Shown: positions 10,718-22,371 of the stretch, piece by piece | Numbering within the stretch: position 1 is the stretch's first letter | Layout of the letters: each line of letters begins with the position of its first letter | Origin: Dysidea avara | Taxonomy: Eukaryota > Porifera > Demospongiae > Dictyoceratida > Dysideidae | Reading direction: 5' to 3' | NCBI RefSeq assembly: GCF_963678975.1 | Contig: NC_089281.1 | Span: 7,589,277 to 7,653,276 of the forward strand | DNA length: 64,000 bases | Notes under the pieces: generated by a model | The model's database searches: none | Seen by the model: the letters and a program-made list of their open reading frames with translations, nothing else | Told to the model about the DNA's origin: nothing | Made by a program: the position numbers and the translations under genes

Positions 10718-11111
10718 CGTATCTAAGTAAAGCACACTTGTGGTGTGCATTATTTGAAATGTTTGAGCCCTGCTTGTGTAGGTGGAATTTCCTTCATTTT
10801 TTACTTCCATAATGAGTTTTGTACAAGCGAATTTCACTGTCAAGATGTACAAAGTAGCAAGATGATAGGAAGCCATCCAAGAATAAGAAACTGACGTGCT
10901 TTTTTTCAAAGGTGGCGACTGAAAACACATGGCTAATCAGAGCGAGGATTTGAGAGAAACGCAAGGGTCCGCTGTAACTGAAATGAACATGAATGATGCT
11001 ATAAGCGCAGCATGTCAAGTGATAGATAGAGAAGAGAGGAGTTGGTTTGAAACCTAAGCAGCTGGAAGCTGTCAGTAGCTTCTGCTCTGGAAATGACGTT
11101 TTTGTTCCCTT

Positions 11112-11171
11112 CCTACTGAGTATGACCCTACTGAGTATGACCCTACTGAGTTTGACCCTACTGAGTATGAC
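11112..11171 (+). repeat. 15-bp tandem repeat within the RecQ Walker A region
   Basis: Four copies of CCTACTGAGTATGAC, the third with one substitution. It encodes PTEYD x4 exactly where RecQ relatives have PTGYG(KS). Confidence 0.92.
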
Positions 11172-11235
11172 AAAGCAATTATGTATGCTACACTACCTCT
11201 AGTGTTTGACAATGTTAAAGGTATGGTTATGCTAG

Positions 11236-11565
11236 TCTATCTCGCCTCTTTTTCTTTGTGACATCATTGGTCAGCGAGATGGGGTATGGTGAATTACCAT
11301 TGACAAAGTTGCATTCACGGGCGAACATTTACCGTAGTTTCTTACTGTTCTTGCTGTGAAAATGCTACATAGCCATACGTAGCAACAGTATCAGCCCCAT
11401 TCAAGTTTTGCGATAAAATTTATGATCTGCCATGCCAATGTAGCTCACCAATGAAATCAAATCCACCAAATTTCGGTGGAAATTCACGACTTTGTCAATG
11501 CTAATTCACCAGACCCTATCTTGCCAACCAATGGTGTCACAAAGAAAAAGAGGAGGCGAGATAGC
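11236..11565. mobile_element. MITE-like inverted-repeat element in the RecQ relic intron
   Basis: About 45-bp imperfect terminal inverted repeats (left begins CTATCTCGCCTCTTTTTC, right ends AAAAGAGGAGGCGAGATAG) enclose about 240 bp without coding capacity. The interior shares blocks such as CAAGTTTTGCGATAAA...ATGCCAATGTAGCTCACCAATG with the element at 46937-47247, so the two are one family. Confidence 0.8.
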
Positions 11566-12560
11566 AGTCTTGCCACGCAAGACGATGGTCATGCTATGTA
11601 TTACATTATTAATTTTCATCATTTAGGGAAGTCTGGAAGCCTGGTTGTGTGTATAAGTCCTTTTTCAACTATCATGATGGACTGGAAGGTGAAGTTATCG
11701 GCTTTAGGGTGGGATGTAGAAATTGTAGGCGAGTCTAAGACGGACAAGGCTGCATTTGATCGGGTGATTAATGGAGAAGTTCAATTGGTTTACATAAGCC
11801 CAGAAAATATCATCAATAAGTCTGTCTATCGTAAAATGCTCTTGACACACATACAGGGAGAATTTGGTTGGAGTTGCAGTAGACGAAGCCCACTGTGTTA
11901 ATACCTGGTGAGCATATATTAATAAGATGGTGTGTAGTTAGTGAAAATGTAATTCTCTAGGGGTGATGATTTTCATATAGCGTTTGCTTTGGGAACTCCG
12001 CAATATCATTCCATCAAATGTACGTATTATGGCACTAACTACTACTGCCACCCATGCCACTTTTGAAGCTGTAAAACAACAACTGTCATTGCAAGACCCC
12101 ATACTAGTCAGTGTGTCACCTAATCGACCTAACATTTTTCTTGAAGTGTCTCCATATTTGCCTTTAGAAGTATTAGTTGAGAAGATCTCACTTGATCTAC
12201 AAAGAAAAAGGAAGACCTATCCCAAGACAATTTTCTTTTGCCGGACATATTCTAATTGCTCTGACGTATACTCTGAGCTGATACATCATCTAGGAAATGA
12301 CAAAACTGATCCTTCTGGCTATCTTAACCTTCTCGAGTACCGCCTATTTACAATGTACACCAGAGTTTCTACTGATGCTATGAAAAAAGCTGTGTTGTCT
12401 TTGTTTGCACAGTACCATGCTACATTACGAATTGTCATAGCTCTTACTGGCTTCAGTGTGGGCATTGACTGCAGTGATATTCACTAAATAATCCACTGGG
12501 GAGCACTACCTGATCTTGAGCACTACGTACAAGAAATCAGCAAGGCAACTTTTCCAACCA

Positions 12561-13742
12561 TTTATGTCATGCAAGTGTGTGCAATGTGTGTGCAATGTTT
12601 GACTTGCAAATGTTGTGTAATATTTGTCAGGTCAAGTGTGATTGTAGTAAACTGATGATAAGCATATTATTCATTTACCATTCCATCGTTTACCATTCCA
12701 TCCAAAGTTGCCAGATTTCAGTAAAATACTATGATACATCAAAACACACAGTAGTATGTCATGCGGCCAAGAAAGCCAGTGTGTGACACTGGGTATATTG
12801 ACAGGATGAAAAAATGGCTTTTTTTCATGCTGTGGTCCCTTTTGGAAAGCAAATGATTTTTGCATTATTTGAGTAAAATTGTCATATGCATTCATGAAAT
12901 GTGAGTCCTCAAAATTCAGTTCCATTTTCCCCCTTTTCTTCTTTTATGCACATATGACAAAACCATTATGAAATGCAAATACATAACTCACCTTAACACA
13001 AAGTTTAATGCAAATTTACCTTTTGGAAATTGCAGTGACAGCTACCTAGTTATGCAAGTCGAATCAGGGTCAAAATATTCTAATAGAACAGTCACCTAGA
13101 GTACAAAAATATTGAAAAAGTTAATTGTCCTGGGGAAACTTCTGATATTTGCACACGCATCTTTTTTCCTTAAAAAGTGGTTTCTTATGTCTATTGTGCA
13201 TGTGTATTGCAAATGGGGTATGGAAATTGTATCTACAGTCTAGCATTCCCATGTTGAATCTTACCATTTAGATGCAACTGAAGTCTAGCTACAAGAAATT
13301 AACATCAGCAACATAGCTAAGTAGCACTTAGAGAATTAAGCCACTATGAATTATACAATAAGGTCCTTCATTAAATGATGGGCTTTGGTTATATTGAAAG
13401 TGATATGTATTAAAGATCTGCTAAGCAGGGGTTCCATGGAACCCTTTAAACCCTCTTGGATCCACCACATGTTGTACCAGATGCAGATGTTTTGAGGTTG
13501 TCCATTGCTAAATTTGTAAACGACCAAAGAAATTTGAGCAGCATATTAACAAAGAGCAACTTTCGTTGGCTATATCTGTTGCAAACATAATAATTCTTGT
13601 GATGATTGCTGCCGATAGTATGAACTATATTACTGACAATTTTAAAATTTTGATTGATAACTTTTATTCTTAATGTAATTGTTTATTGTAATGAGCAGGA
13701 CTCACAGGCATAATGCCTTTTCTCTGTATTTAATAATAATAT
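12561..13742. other. No gene recognised; repeat-like DNA
   Basis: AT-rich spacer. The segment 13650-13742 (GAGCAGGACTCACAGGCATA, then a TAA-rich tail) resembles a LINE 3' end. A copy of the recurrent AATA(C/T)TCTAATAGAACAGTC motif lies at about 13072-13093. Confidence 0.4.
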
Positions 13743-14005
13743 AATAATTGTGACTGGGCCTGCGAAAATAGGGCATGTGGGCACATGTTTTTTGCCTACT
13801 TTTTCACTCTTCCATCACTCATAACTTTTTATACAACTATGCTATGGCAATACAATTTTTAGCTCTTTATCAGCATTTAATTGGCGTTATGATGCAATTT
13901 ACAGAATGTAAATATTCTGTTACAGTACTGAGATATGACCTATAGTGTGACGGGGTGTAGTTTGTGCCCACATGCCCGGTTTTCGCAGGCCCGGTCACAA
14001 TTATT
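13743..14005. mobile_element. MITE-like element with about 38-bp inverted repeats
   Basis: Left end AATAATTGTGACTGGGCCTG (continuing CGAAAA...GGGCATGTGGGCACA) is mirrored at the right end (GTGCCCACATGCCCGGTTTT, then CGCAGGCCCGGTCACAATTATT). The 263-bp element is non-coding. Ends TGTGAC recall the element at 36497-36754. Confidence 0.82.
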
Positions 14006-15394
14006 GGTGTTCTAACTAGCTAAAGGCTGTTGTATAATCAGAAATGGACAAACACAACTAATAGGTTGATTTGCATGTAAGCCAAATGACAGTGTATATA
14101 ATTACGGTTCATACCGTATATGTACAATTTTCAAGGGGTATAGATTTTTCTCAGCGTCCACACAAAGATAATTTGGCTCTGTAATAACACTCACTATATG
14201 TGTAACTGCTTGCTACCATATGAACCCATTCAATGCAATCATGGGCTTCACAGCAAAAATCTGAGGGAATTGGATACTTAGCAATATGAATGGGAGGTCA
14301 AATGGTAAGACAGAATTACACCTCTGTAGTGCCTGGACCCATGCATCTTGTGTGGTACATTCTGTTTCAAATTTAAGTAGAATCTGCCCCAAAGATTAGA
14401 GCCTTCAAATTCTGTCTTATATATTTCTATCTTTCACATGCACACTTGTAAAATCATATAAAAACAACTTGCATCTAATTTAGTCAATTCACTTAGCAGC
14501 ACGATTAGTTTAAATTTCATACAAATTGTAAGCCTAAACTACTTATACAAAAGCTAGCTAAATTTTTGCATGTAGCTATAGATAAACTATCAAGAATGAG
14601 AATCCAAATAATGATTAATTAAGGAGTTAGCTAGTTACAATGAAAAAAAAAACAGCAAGCATATGAGAGCAGTTGAAAGTGTCATTTACTGTCATATGCC
14701 TACTGCCCAACTGCTACTGAATTTTCTGTCCAGCAAAGTATAGTTTTAGACAAATAAAATTCCAGTAAAAATCAAGAAGAGTTATATACTATAAACACAT
14801 GCATGTGTCATCTAAACACTCTAGGTCATAGATATAAAATAGTATTTGTGAAGCAATGGAGCTACATATGCAAAAGTTTATAATAATAGTGGGGGGTTAA
14901 GAAAAAAAGAGGTATTTAGTAGCTGCAGGTTGAGCATGCACTGTCTATAGCTATAGGGGAGTCTGGGACACAGGAAAATTTGAAATTGAATCTGGTAACA
15001 ATAATATTATTTTGACTGAACTTTAATTAAATTAGCATAGTCATACAGAGGGTGCAGCATACAAATTCTGCAATGTGATTTGAGTTTAAAGTTGAATTTC
15101 TAGGGGTCTGGCCCACGTGCACATAACACACAAACCAGAGTCATTCATTTAATTACTCAAGCCCCCCGCATTTATGTCCAGTCAACTATTTTGGTAACAG
15201 GATGATTAATGACTAGAACAATTTCCTGCATTAAGTCAGCTGTAGATTATGACTTTAGATTTACGTTTCATAGTTATTAAAAGCATAGATTGTTAAGTTT
15301 TGTTCTGTTTGTTACATCTGTTATAAGCATTTATGTAATTGAACAGGTGTATGGGTGTAACGGCTTCTTAGCCTATACATATACAATGGAATTG
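14006..15394. other. No gene recognised
   Basis: AT-rich non-coding DNA with short homopolymer runs (for example A10 near 14645) and no coding pattern on either strand that I can support. Confidence 0.4.
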
Positions 15395-16065
15395 TCAACA
15401 AGTCTCATGATCATGTATACTTTTGGTTTCCGGCACTTCATACAGCAGTGGTTCTCCCTTCATTACAGCTATAATGTTAGCTATAGCAGTTTCCAGCATC
15501 TTCTTCCTTGTGGCATATGTGGCACTCCCAACATGAGGAGTAAAGGTGACATTATTAATTTTAAGTAATGTATGATCTCTTGGTAGTGGCTCTGGATCTG
15601 TTATGTGTAGTCCAGCATGAGCAATCTCACCATCTCTTAGAGCATCCATGGTCCACTAAAGCACCTCTTGCAACATTTATAAAAATTACCATCTTCTTCA
15701 TTGCTTTAAATTGTTCTCTTCCCATCATCTGGTAGGTCTCCTTAGCAGATGGTGCAACTAGAATAACAAAGTCACATTGTTGGAGTACGTAACTTGTTCA
15801 GCACAGGAACATATGTAGCACACACAGCATGTTCCTCTTCAGCTGTCTTTTGTCGTCTGTTATGGTAAAATACCTTCATGTCAAATCCCTCACCTGCTCT
15901 CTTTGCTATCTTACTACCAATATGACCCATTCCCACTATACCCATTGTACTACCAGACACCTCTTGCCCAAGAAACTTGTTACCAGGAAAGCTTACAGTT
16001 GAAGGATCTCGTGCTATTTTGTCACCCTCAATAATTCTTCTTGCACTGCCTAACAACAGTGTCAT
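15395..16065 (-). pseudogene. Broken, intronless D-2-hydroxyacid dehydrogenase (glyoxylate/hydroxypyruvate reductase-like)
   Basis: C-terminal two thirds of a D-isomer-specific 2-hydroxyacid dehydrogenase on the minus strand, without introns. It reads LLLGSARRIIEGD, FLGQEVSGSTMGIVGMG, then HIGSKIAKRAGEGF (Rossmann GxGxxG), CDFVILVAPSAKETYQMMG, MVIFINVARGALVD, and LPRDHTLLKINNVTFTPHVG with the family's catalytic His. The frame changes near 15785 (before QCDFVI) and near 15650 (after ARGALVD). The N-terminal catalytic half is missing. Intact relatives reduce glyoxylate or hydroxypyruvate with NAD(P)H. The lack of introns and the truncated 5' end suggest a retrocopy, although no clear poly(A) remnant is visible. 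Confidence 0.85.
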
Positions 16066-16219
16066 ACTTAGAAGGTTATTTTTACACCAAAGCAGATCCT
16101 TCTGCTAAAGCTATCAAAATACTCTAATAGAGCAGTCGCACTGTACACTGTAATTAAGCAGCCCACTGCCTTGAGGTGAGTGAAATAGGAGAGATTGCAC
16201 CTGCAGGATCAGTAGGAAG

Positions 16220-18080
16220 TCACTATTTATTTATTTATTTTTAATTAGTAAAACCTTCAGAGGTATCACTCTAATGTACAATTACAGTAAATTAAGCAAG
16301 TATGACCTTATAAATGTCTCTATGTCAGTAATCTCATGTAAATCAGGACCCCCTGACCAAAGAATTCCATTTGGTGATCATCTTGGGGAAAAAGGAGTTG
16401 AGATATATTCCTGTTCTGGCTTGATACTGAGAAAATTTTAATTGATGATTGGCTCTGGTATTTGGAAAAGATGGTGATGGTAGGTATATAGTAGTAAGGA
16501 ACAACTAGTAAATTGTTTACTAATTTAAATAAATAACCTACTATATTCTTTCGTTGGTCTTGTAGAGTTGGCCAATATGTAATAATGTGGTGATGATATC
16601 ATGATTATCTCTTTGCCAGAGTTATTTGTAACAAATCATGCAGCCCTATGTTGATAATTTTAAGTTGTTTATTAAATGCTATCCCCCTAGGGACCTGTGA
16701 GAAGGCTATAAAGCCTGTGTTTGATTGAATGTGATCCCATAATGGTAATCGCGTTGGTAGAATCAGATGTTTATAGCTACGTTCACAGAGGTGTCTTGGC
16801 AGAAGATTGTTCATGTTGCGTTTAAGAAATCCCAGTGTGCCACTGTTGGCTTTATGACATAGCTTCAGAGTCAATGTGATGATGCCAAGATAGCTAGCAA
16901 TACAACTGAATATGGATGTTGAGAAACAACATTTAGAGAAGTATAATCAAAAATGGTTATGTGATACCTGTTAATGTACCCTCGTTAAATGATTTCAAAA
17001 ATTTGGACTGTATAGCTGGTCTACTTTGTTGTATAATTATTAATTTGTTGATTTGTTGTATAATTATAGTTATAGCCTTTGCTCTGTAATTATTAATAAT
17101 AACTATTGTTTTGTAAAGATCAGGCTTTACAGGCTCTCCAAGCCTTCTTTACCTGTTACAAACTTAGATTTAATACTAATACTAATACTGATGTTTTGTA
17201 GTTACTCGAACAATGCTACAGTATACATAACATTGAATTCCATATGATATTCGTATCAGATGAAAAGTTTGACATGCAGCAATGCTCCATGTAGGAACGG
17301 TGGATTGATCTCAAACAGTTTATGAACAACTTGAATTGTTATATGAATTTCTGGATATGGTGAGTCTCCTTTGTTGTGTGCTAGAGGAGGGTCGCTGGTA
17401 GAGAAGACTGATTAACTGCTGTCTGCATGATTATAGTAATAGGAGATTGAAGTGTTCCAATGCCTGTATTGTCACGCTTACATTGGGCTGTTGTGTAGAA
17501 GATTTTCAAAATAGCTCTTTTGTATGATTTAAGTTGGTGTCATACTTCTCACTGTATATATTCAAGCCAATCAGAACTATGTTGGAAATGTTTGGCATGA
17601 TTGTAAACTCTTGTTTATAAGTTGTTTCAAGGAAGCTGACATCCAAGGAAGATGAGTTCAGTCGTTAACAGTTTTGATGGAATATATTACATGGTGGTAT
17701 CAGTTTTGTTAGTGGAGGCTGAGTTTAATTGGTGATACTCTTCTTAAACACAATTAACTCTTTCTTTAAAACTTGACCAATTAGCACACCTGTAGACGTA
17801 GACTTTCTTGAGTAATTGATTACTTTTGTACAATTGAGCAGAGAATTTGATATGAACAGCATCATGGTCGCTCAAGCCAGGTAAAGTATCACATGACTCC
17901 AGGGTGTGAAGTGAAACACAATATGATCAAGGATGTTGCTTGGTTTCAGTACGACTTGATCCAAGTAGAGATCATTGCCAAACTGAACAAGAACTTCTTG
18001 AGTAACTGCTGGAAAATATGATTTAACAAGAGGGCTAAGCATAAACCATGCATCTAATCCTAAGATGTAACATCCTTCTA
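16220..18080 (-). mobile_element. Decayed CR1/L2-like LINE, RT core deleted
   Basis: Minus-strand fragments follow LINE order. Endonuclease-domain pieces lie at about 18080-17500 (DLYLDQVVLKPSNILD; then a PGLSDHD-like patch read in broken frame; later FKKELIVFKK-like). The reverse-transcriptase C-terminal region is at 16874-16605 (CHKANSGTLGFLKRNMNN, LPRHLCERSYKHLILPTRL, FIAFSQVPRGIAFNKQ). The TAAATAAATAAATAGT 3' tail is at about 16222-16245. The central RT domain is absent, and many stops and frame changes interrupt the rest. Short TACTAATACTAATACT repeats lie near 17170. It is an old, inactive copy. Confidence 0.72.
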
Positions 18081-18779
18081 AAATACAACATTTATAAGCA
18101 CTAGCTCATTTATAAATTGTAATTAAAGTGCATATACTTCTTATTACAAGTAACTTTAACTTCGAAACAAATTATCTTAGCTACATATATTTCTTAGTGG
18201 CTTATATTAACTAATTTGCATCTATTTATTAAAAAATTACTCTTATTGTATTTGAGTGAAACTGATCCCAGATGCAATGCATGCAAAGTTACACTTTTTG
18301 ATCGTGCATTTTGCAAACACTGTTATAGTGAAGAACTACAACAGGTTGGTTAGCAGTTATAAGATGAGTATTATACATACCAATGCACTTACATTATAAA
18401 TGATCATATTGATTGTATATAGTTATAGTTACTTGCATTCTTGAGACTCCTACAGTCTAGTGTTGTCTGAATTTCTAACATTAGGCTGTTGAACCTAGGA
18501 GGTTGATGGCTTAAATTTAGAGTAATGCAAATGCTCCTTGTGTTTAAGGCTTTCTTCTTCTAAATTCAAGATACTGCTACAGAGGTGGTCATTATTTACA
18601 CTAAATATAAGAAAAAATACTTAAGACTAAAAAACTGTGTGATAATTATTAGACACAGTAAACAGTTAAGGGTGATATTTAGGGAGTACAGATCCCACCT
18701 CTGTTAATATTCTAATGCGTGCTTAGTAGGAAGCTAGTAGAAGAATAGCAAAGCTGAGGATCATTTATCTCATCTGTTA
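18081..18779. other. No gene recognised
   Basis: AT-rich stretch between two retroelement relics; no coding signal on either strand. Confidence 0.4.
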
Positions 18780-20560
18780 CGAAGACTGGCCATGGATCTA
18801 TGCAGGGGAGCTCATTTGATAATTTGCTTCACTGAAGGCCAATGTATACAGGACCATCTTAAGCAGACAAGTCCATCTGGAGATAAACCTTGTGACCATT
18901 CTCATCTGTTTGATCATTTATACAGTTAGTATGGCTCTTTGTTTGTTGGCTGAAAACTCAATAAGGTGGAGTGCTGTAACTGCTGTTGCTTGATTCAATG
19001 ATAGCTTGTGGTGTTTATTCATCCAGAAATCCTGTTCATCAAACTATACTAGAGACATTTTACTAGAGAATCCATATCAGAACACCCTGCTACCCCTGCA
19101 TGTCCTGTCTGCTGGCTCTGAGCTGCAGAAAGATATGTTTGATGAAAATTTTGTGAAGCTGCTCTTTAGTAGATACCATGTATGCCTGCCCTGCCTGTGC
19201 ATGGTTCCTTTTATTAAGAGACTCCATGTGGCAATTCCTGTATTATAATGTTCAGCAGGTATGGTTTGCAGATGATGTCCCCACAAACTTTACTTGATGT
19301 TGTCCTCCTTGGGACCTAACCTTGGGTATTTTCTGAGTGCTTCTCAAGATGATGCTGATTGTGAAGCCTCACTTTTACCGGCCTATTGCAAAATTTTAAC
19401 TAGTGATGGTTTACAAATCACTGATCAAGGCTGCGGGATTTGCATTGGGTTCCCGTGATTTTGTGGAGGAGTATGTAACTAAGAAGGTTAGGGATCTGGA
19501 ATTACCATGAATTTCCCTGCTTACTGTGTCTTTACTCATGCAATGATAGGCCAGTGGGTATGGCACACCATGAGACATTGGACCTCTATTTCAGCCATTT
19601 GAAGATGCCATCTCTTTGAAACTGATTCCTGCCCTCACTGGCCATGGTGCATGCTCTGCTCAAGAATGAGGTGTTTTCTCTCTGCCTTGTTGTCTTGGTG
19701 GGAATTGTTAATCCTGTGGATATATAGCTGACTCCCTGTTTCTGTCAAGATTACTGATACAATCTTTAAGATCTTTCCAGAACTTACCGTGACAAGCTAT
19801 ACTATGATTCCTCCATTATTGCAGAATCGTCATTACAAATAAATAATAATAATTACCTGATGTCCATAGGTAATTAGGTCAGGTCCATCAAGATTGTTGC
19901 TCTGCCTTAACGGTGCAGGCTGTTTCTGAAATAGTTTTTTTACAAGTTTAAATTTGAACAGTGAACTGGGTGATTCTTCCTGTACCTCTAATGAAGCAGA
20001 GATTCCATTTGATGAAACAAGAATTCTGCATCTTAGATATGTCTAGAAGCATTTGAATATTCCCAGTCACTGTACTGTGTTTGTAGAGTCTCTTTTTCTA
20101 CAGATCATGCTATGATATGTAAACACGGTGGCCTCATGTTTGTTCATCACAATGTTTTAAGGAATACTACTGCCGAGTGGCTTTCAAGGACATGTTATGA
20201 TGTGGCCATTGAGCCATCCTTACAACCACTTACTGCCGGGACAATCGTCCATCAGGATCATACTCATATACATCCATGCCAGGGGATTTTGCAGTGGCAA
20301 AGTTCCTTTGGTGTTCCACCCTAATGCACAAATCTACTGCAACACTACTATACCTTCCTTGTATTGGTGTCATGAATTGCAGAAGAAAGAGAGAATATGG
20401 TGGCTGCATGTGTCAGAGCAGCCAGTTTTCATTACTGCTCTCTGCTTATCACTTATGTATGTCTGGATGATTATTCCCACATTACCTCCTCCAGTGCCAC
20501 ATTTAATGTAAATTATAGTCCACAATTTACAAGCTTTTTTAGATGACGTCACCTTCTAAA
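18780..20560 (+). mobile_element. Fossil reverse-transcriptase element
   Basis: Plus-strand remnants of a reverse-transcriptase polyprotein of the kind common in sponge and cnidarian genomes: an ADD-type active-site region around 19260, an ITDQG...GSRDF-like segment near 19420-19470, and a conserved downstream domain at about 20110-20450 (AMICKHGGLMFVHHNVLR, and ELQKK near 20380). The exact superfamily (non-LTR or DIRS-like) is not resolved. No flanking long repeats were seen. It carries many breaks (well over five) and is clearly old and inactive. Confidence 0.6.
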
Positions 20561-22317
20561 AAATGATTCTGATTCTGGCAACAGGCTCTACTGATCCTTT
20601 TAGGCTGTGTTTCTATTGTAATGGAAACATAATTATCTCTTTGCACTGGATGCCAGCACAAAACTGACGTCCTCAAGCTCCTAGTGACATCGTTGCTCAG
20701 CAAAAATAGCAGAGCTAAGTTACTGGAAGAATTCCACAATCTATGTTAGGAGATGCACTGCTGTCAACATCCCTTCATGAGTATGTTTTACCATTAATTT
20801 TGCAGATATCTGATAAAATCATTGCATATATTGCCAAATAGCTAGCACTTGACTTATTCAAGAAAACTTTGATATTGTATTTTTAGTTTATGTACGTAGC
20901 TACAACAGTTAGTTAGCTGTAGTATTCGTATTAGGATATAAGTCACCAAACTAAAGTTCAGAGAAATCACACCCAACTCACAAGTCAATCAATAACAACA
21001 CTGGTGCTAATAGTAAAGCACAACAAACACACAACGTATAGAAAAGACAAAGACACAGTAAAAAGAATATCATTACAAGGCAATTACAAGTTCATGAATA
21101 CAATAATTGCTAAAGGAAATTGGAATTACAAAATGGAAAAGGTTAACTAGGCACACAACAGGAATTAAAGTGTGTGCCATAAGTTGTTTGAGCAAAAGGG
21201 TTCATAGTCTGATAGCTTCAGTGCAGCTATGTTGCTACATACTGTATACCTCTCCCAGTGAACTGCTAGGTGAACAATCTGTAGTACCTACTGAGCAATA
21301 AATCGATTTGTTATACCTAATTCTGTTCAGTTTAATAAAAAGCATGCCACAAAGCCAATGTGCCTACATGGAAGTCAGTCCATCTTACATCACTCTAGCA
21401 TTCCGGGGGTGATAGGCAAGGGCAGTACATCCAGCCTGCATGGGGAAAAAAGCTACAGGTGTAATTAGAGAAGATGGAAAGAGCAAGGGAAAGGGTTTGC
21501 CTCTATAGAAGTAAGCAAAGCTGCCAAAAATTATGATACTCTAATGAATATTCAAAGAAATTTCATTAGCACACTTCAGGGAACAAAGACCACTGTGTGT
21601 GTGCGTGCTGAAATTCGACCTCTTTTTATTGATCTGTGCACTGCTATCTCAAACATTCTGCCATACCAAATGTTTAAATTCCTTTTATGTTTATACCAAA
21701 CCATATATAAAAATGTTACTTCTCAATTTTATTGGTGCTTTTGACAGTCCATTGTTGCTAAAAACATATACCTCCATAAAATCTTAGCATAGCACAAGGT
21801 CAAGGGCTTGGTGGGCTGGAGCACCCTTCTTTTAGATAACAAAACTTTTGGAGCTCTCTCACCTTTTGCTTTGTCTGCGTTGTATATAGATATCTAGTTG
21901 AATGAACTTTACAGTTAATTTTCATCATACAATTTGTACATAGAGTTGTATATCGCCTGCATTATACAGTAAGTAGCTCAGTGGCACTACATGGTTGTGC
22001 ATGGTACATCGAACTTTTGACTACACTATTGAATATTTTAGTTGTTTAGCAGAGAGTACTAAACAAGTTTTGGTGTAATCAATCTAACCTGTATAATGAT
22101 ATAGTTGCTTATTTCCACTCACATCCCATTCCTGCTTTCCCAGAATGCTATTTACCTATATGGTTTTTATGTGATATTCTCACAGATACTCACTCATTAA
22201 CACATGGCAAGGATTTATTATCAAGGGCCCTAGTCTATATGAAATGGAAACTGAATGCAGCAATATATCCATACAAGACTAGCTAAGTTCTCAAATAGGG
22301 TACAGCTTTGAAAAGCC
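20561..22317. other. Repeat-derived spacer, no gene
   Basis: No coding signal. The segment 21470-21690 is related to 52745-52960: both contain AAAGAGCAAG, an ATACTCTAAT core, CAAAGACCA(C/G)TGTGT and ACAT(T/C)CTGC(C/T)ATACCA in the same order. This marks a dispersed repeat family. Confidence 0.5.
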
Positions 22318-22371
22318 TAGGTGAGAAAAATGTTTTGAAATCAAAGGTGATTTCACAACTTTTTTCACCTA
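22318..22371. repeat. 54-bp perfect-ended hairpin
   Basis: Arms AGGTGAGAAAAATGTTTTGA and TCACAACTTTTTTCACCT pair around a small loop (AAAGGTGA). Possibly a foldback element remnant. Confidence 0.55.

Larger units (their letters stand above)
10929..12560 (+). pseudogene. Decayed RecQ-like DNA helicase gene
   Basis: Pieces of a RecQ-family helicase lie in order. An N-terminal part begins at an ATG at 10929 (MANQSEDL..., NDAISAACQ), then LKPKQLEAVSSF near 11050. The ATP-binding region at 11100-11219 follows, then an intron (11220-11627) and motif Ia/Ib-like GSLVVCISP...LVYISPENI. Next come the DEAH box (VAVDEAHCVNTW, about 11885), a short intron, FHIAFA, MALTTTATHATFEAV, PNRPNIFLEVSP, KTIFFCRTY and the motif V/VI region ending IIHWGA...YVQEIS near 12540. 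Frame changes occur near 11065, 11110, 11865 and 11985, and a TAA interrupts at 12484. The Walker A segment (PTGYGKS in the family) is replaced by four tandem PTEYD units, and the final arginine finger is lost. Not functional as a helicase. It starts head-to-head with IQCB1, 211 bp away. Confidence 0.85.

Noticed and set aside
10718-10930. Upstream extension of the IQCB1 frame (MCFQSPPLKK...)
   Set aside because: Open by chance; family alignment starts at MDSKDV, and the region overlaps the opposite-strand RecQ relic start.
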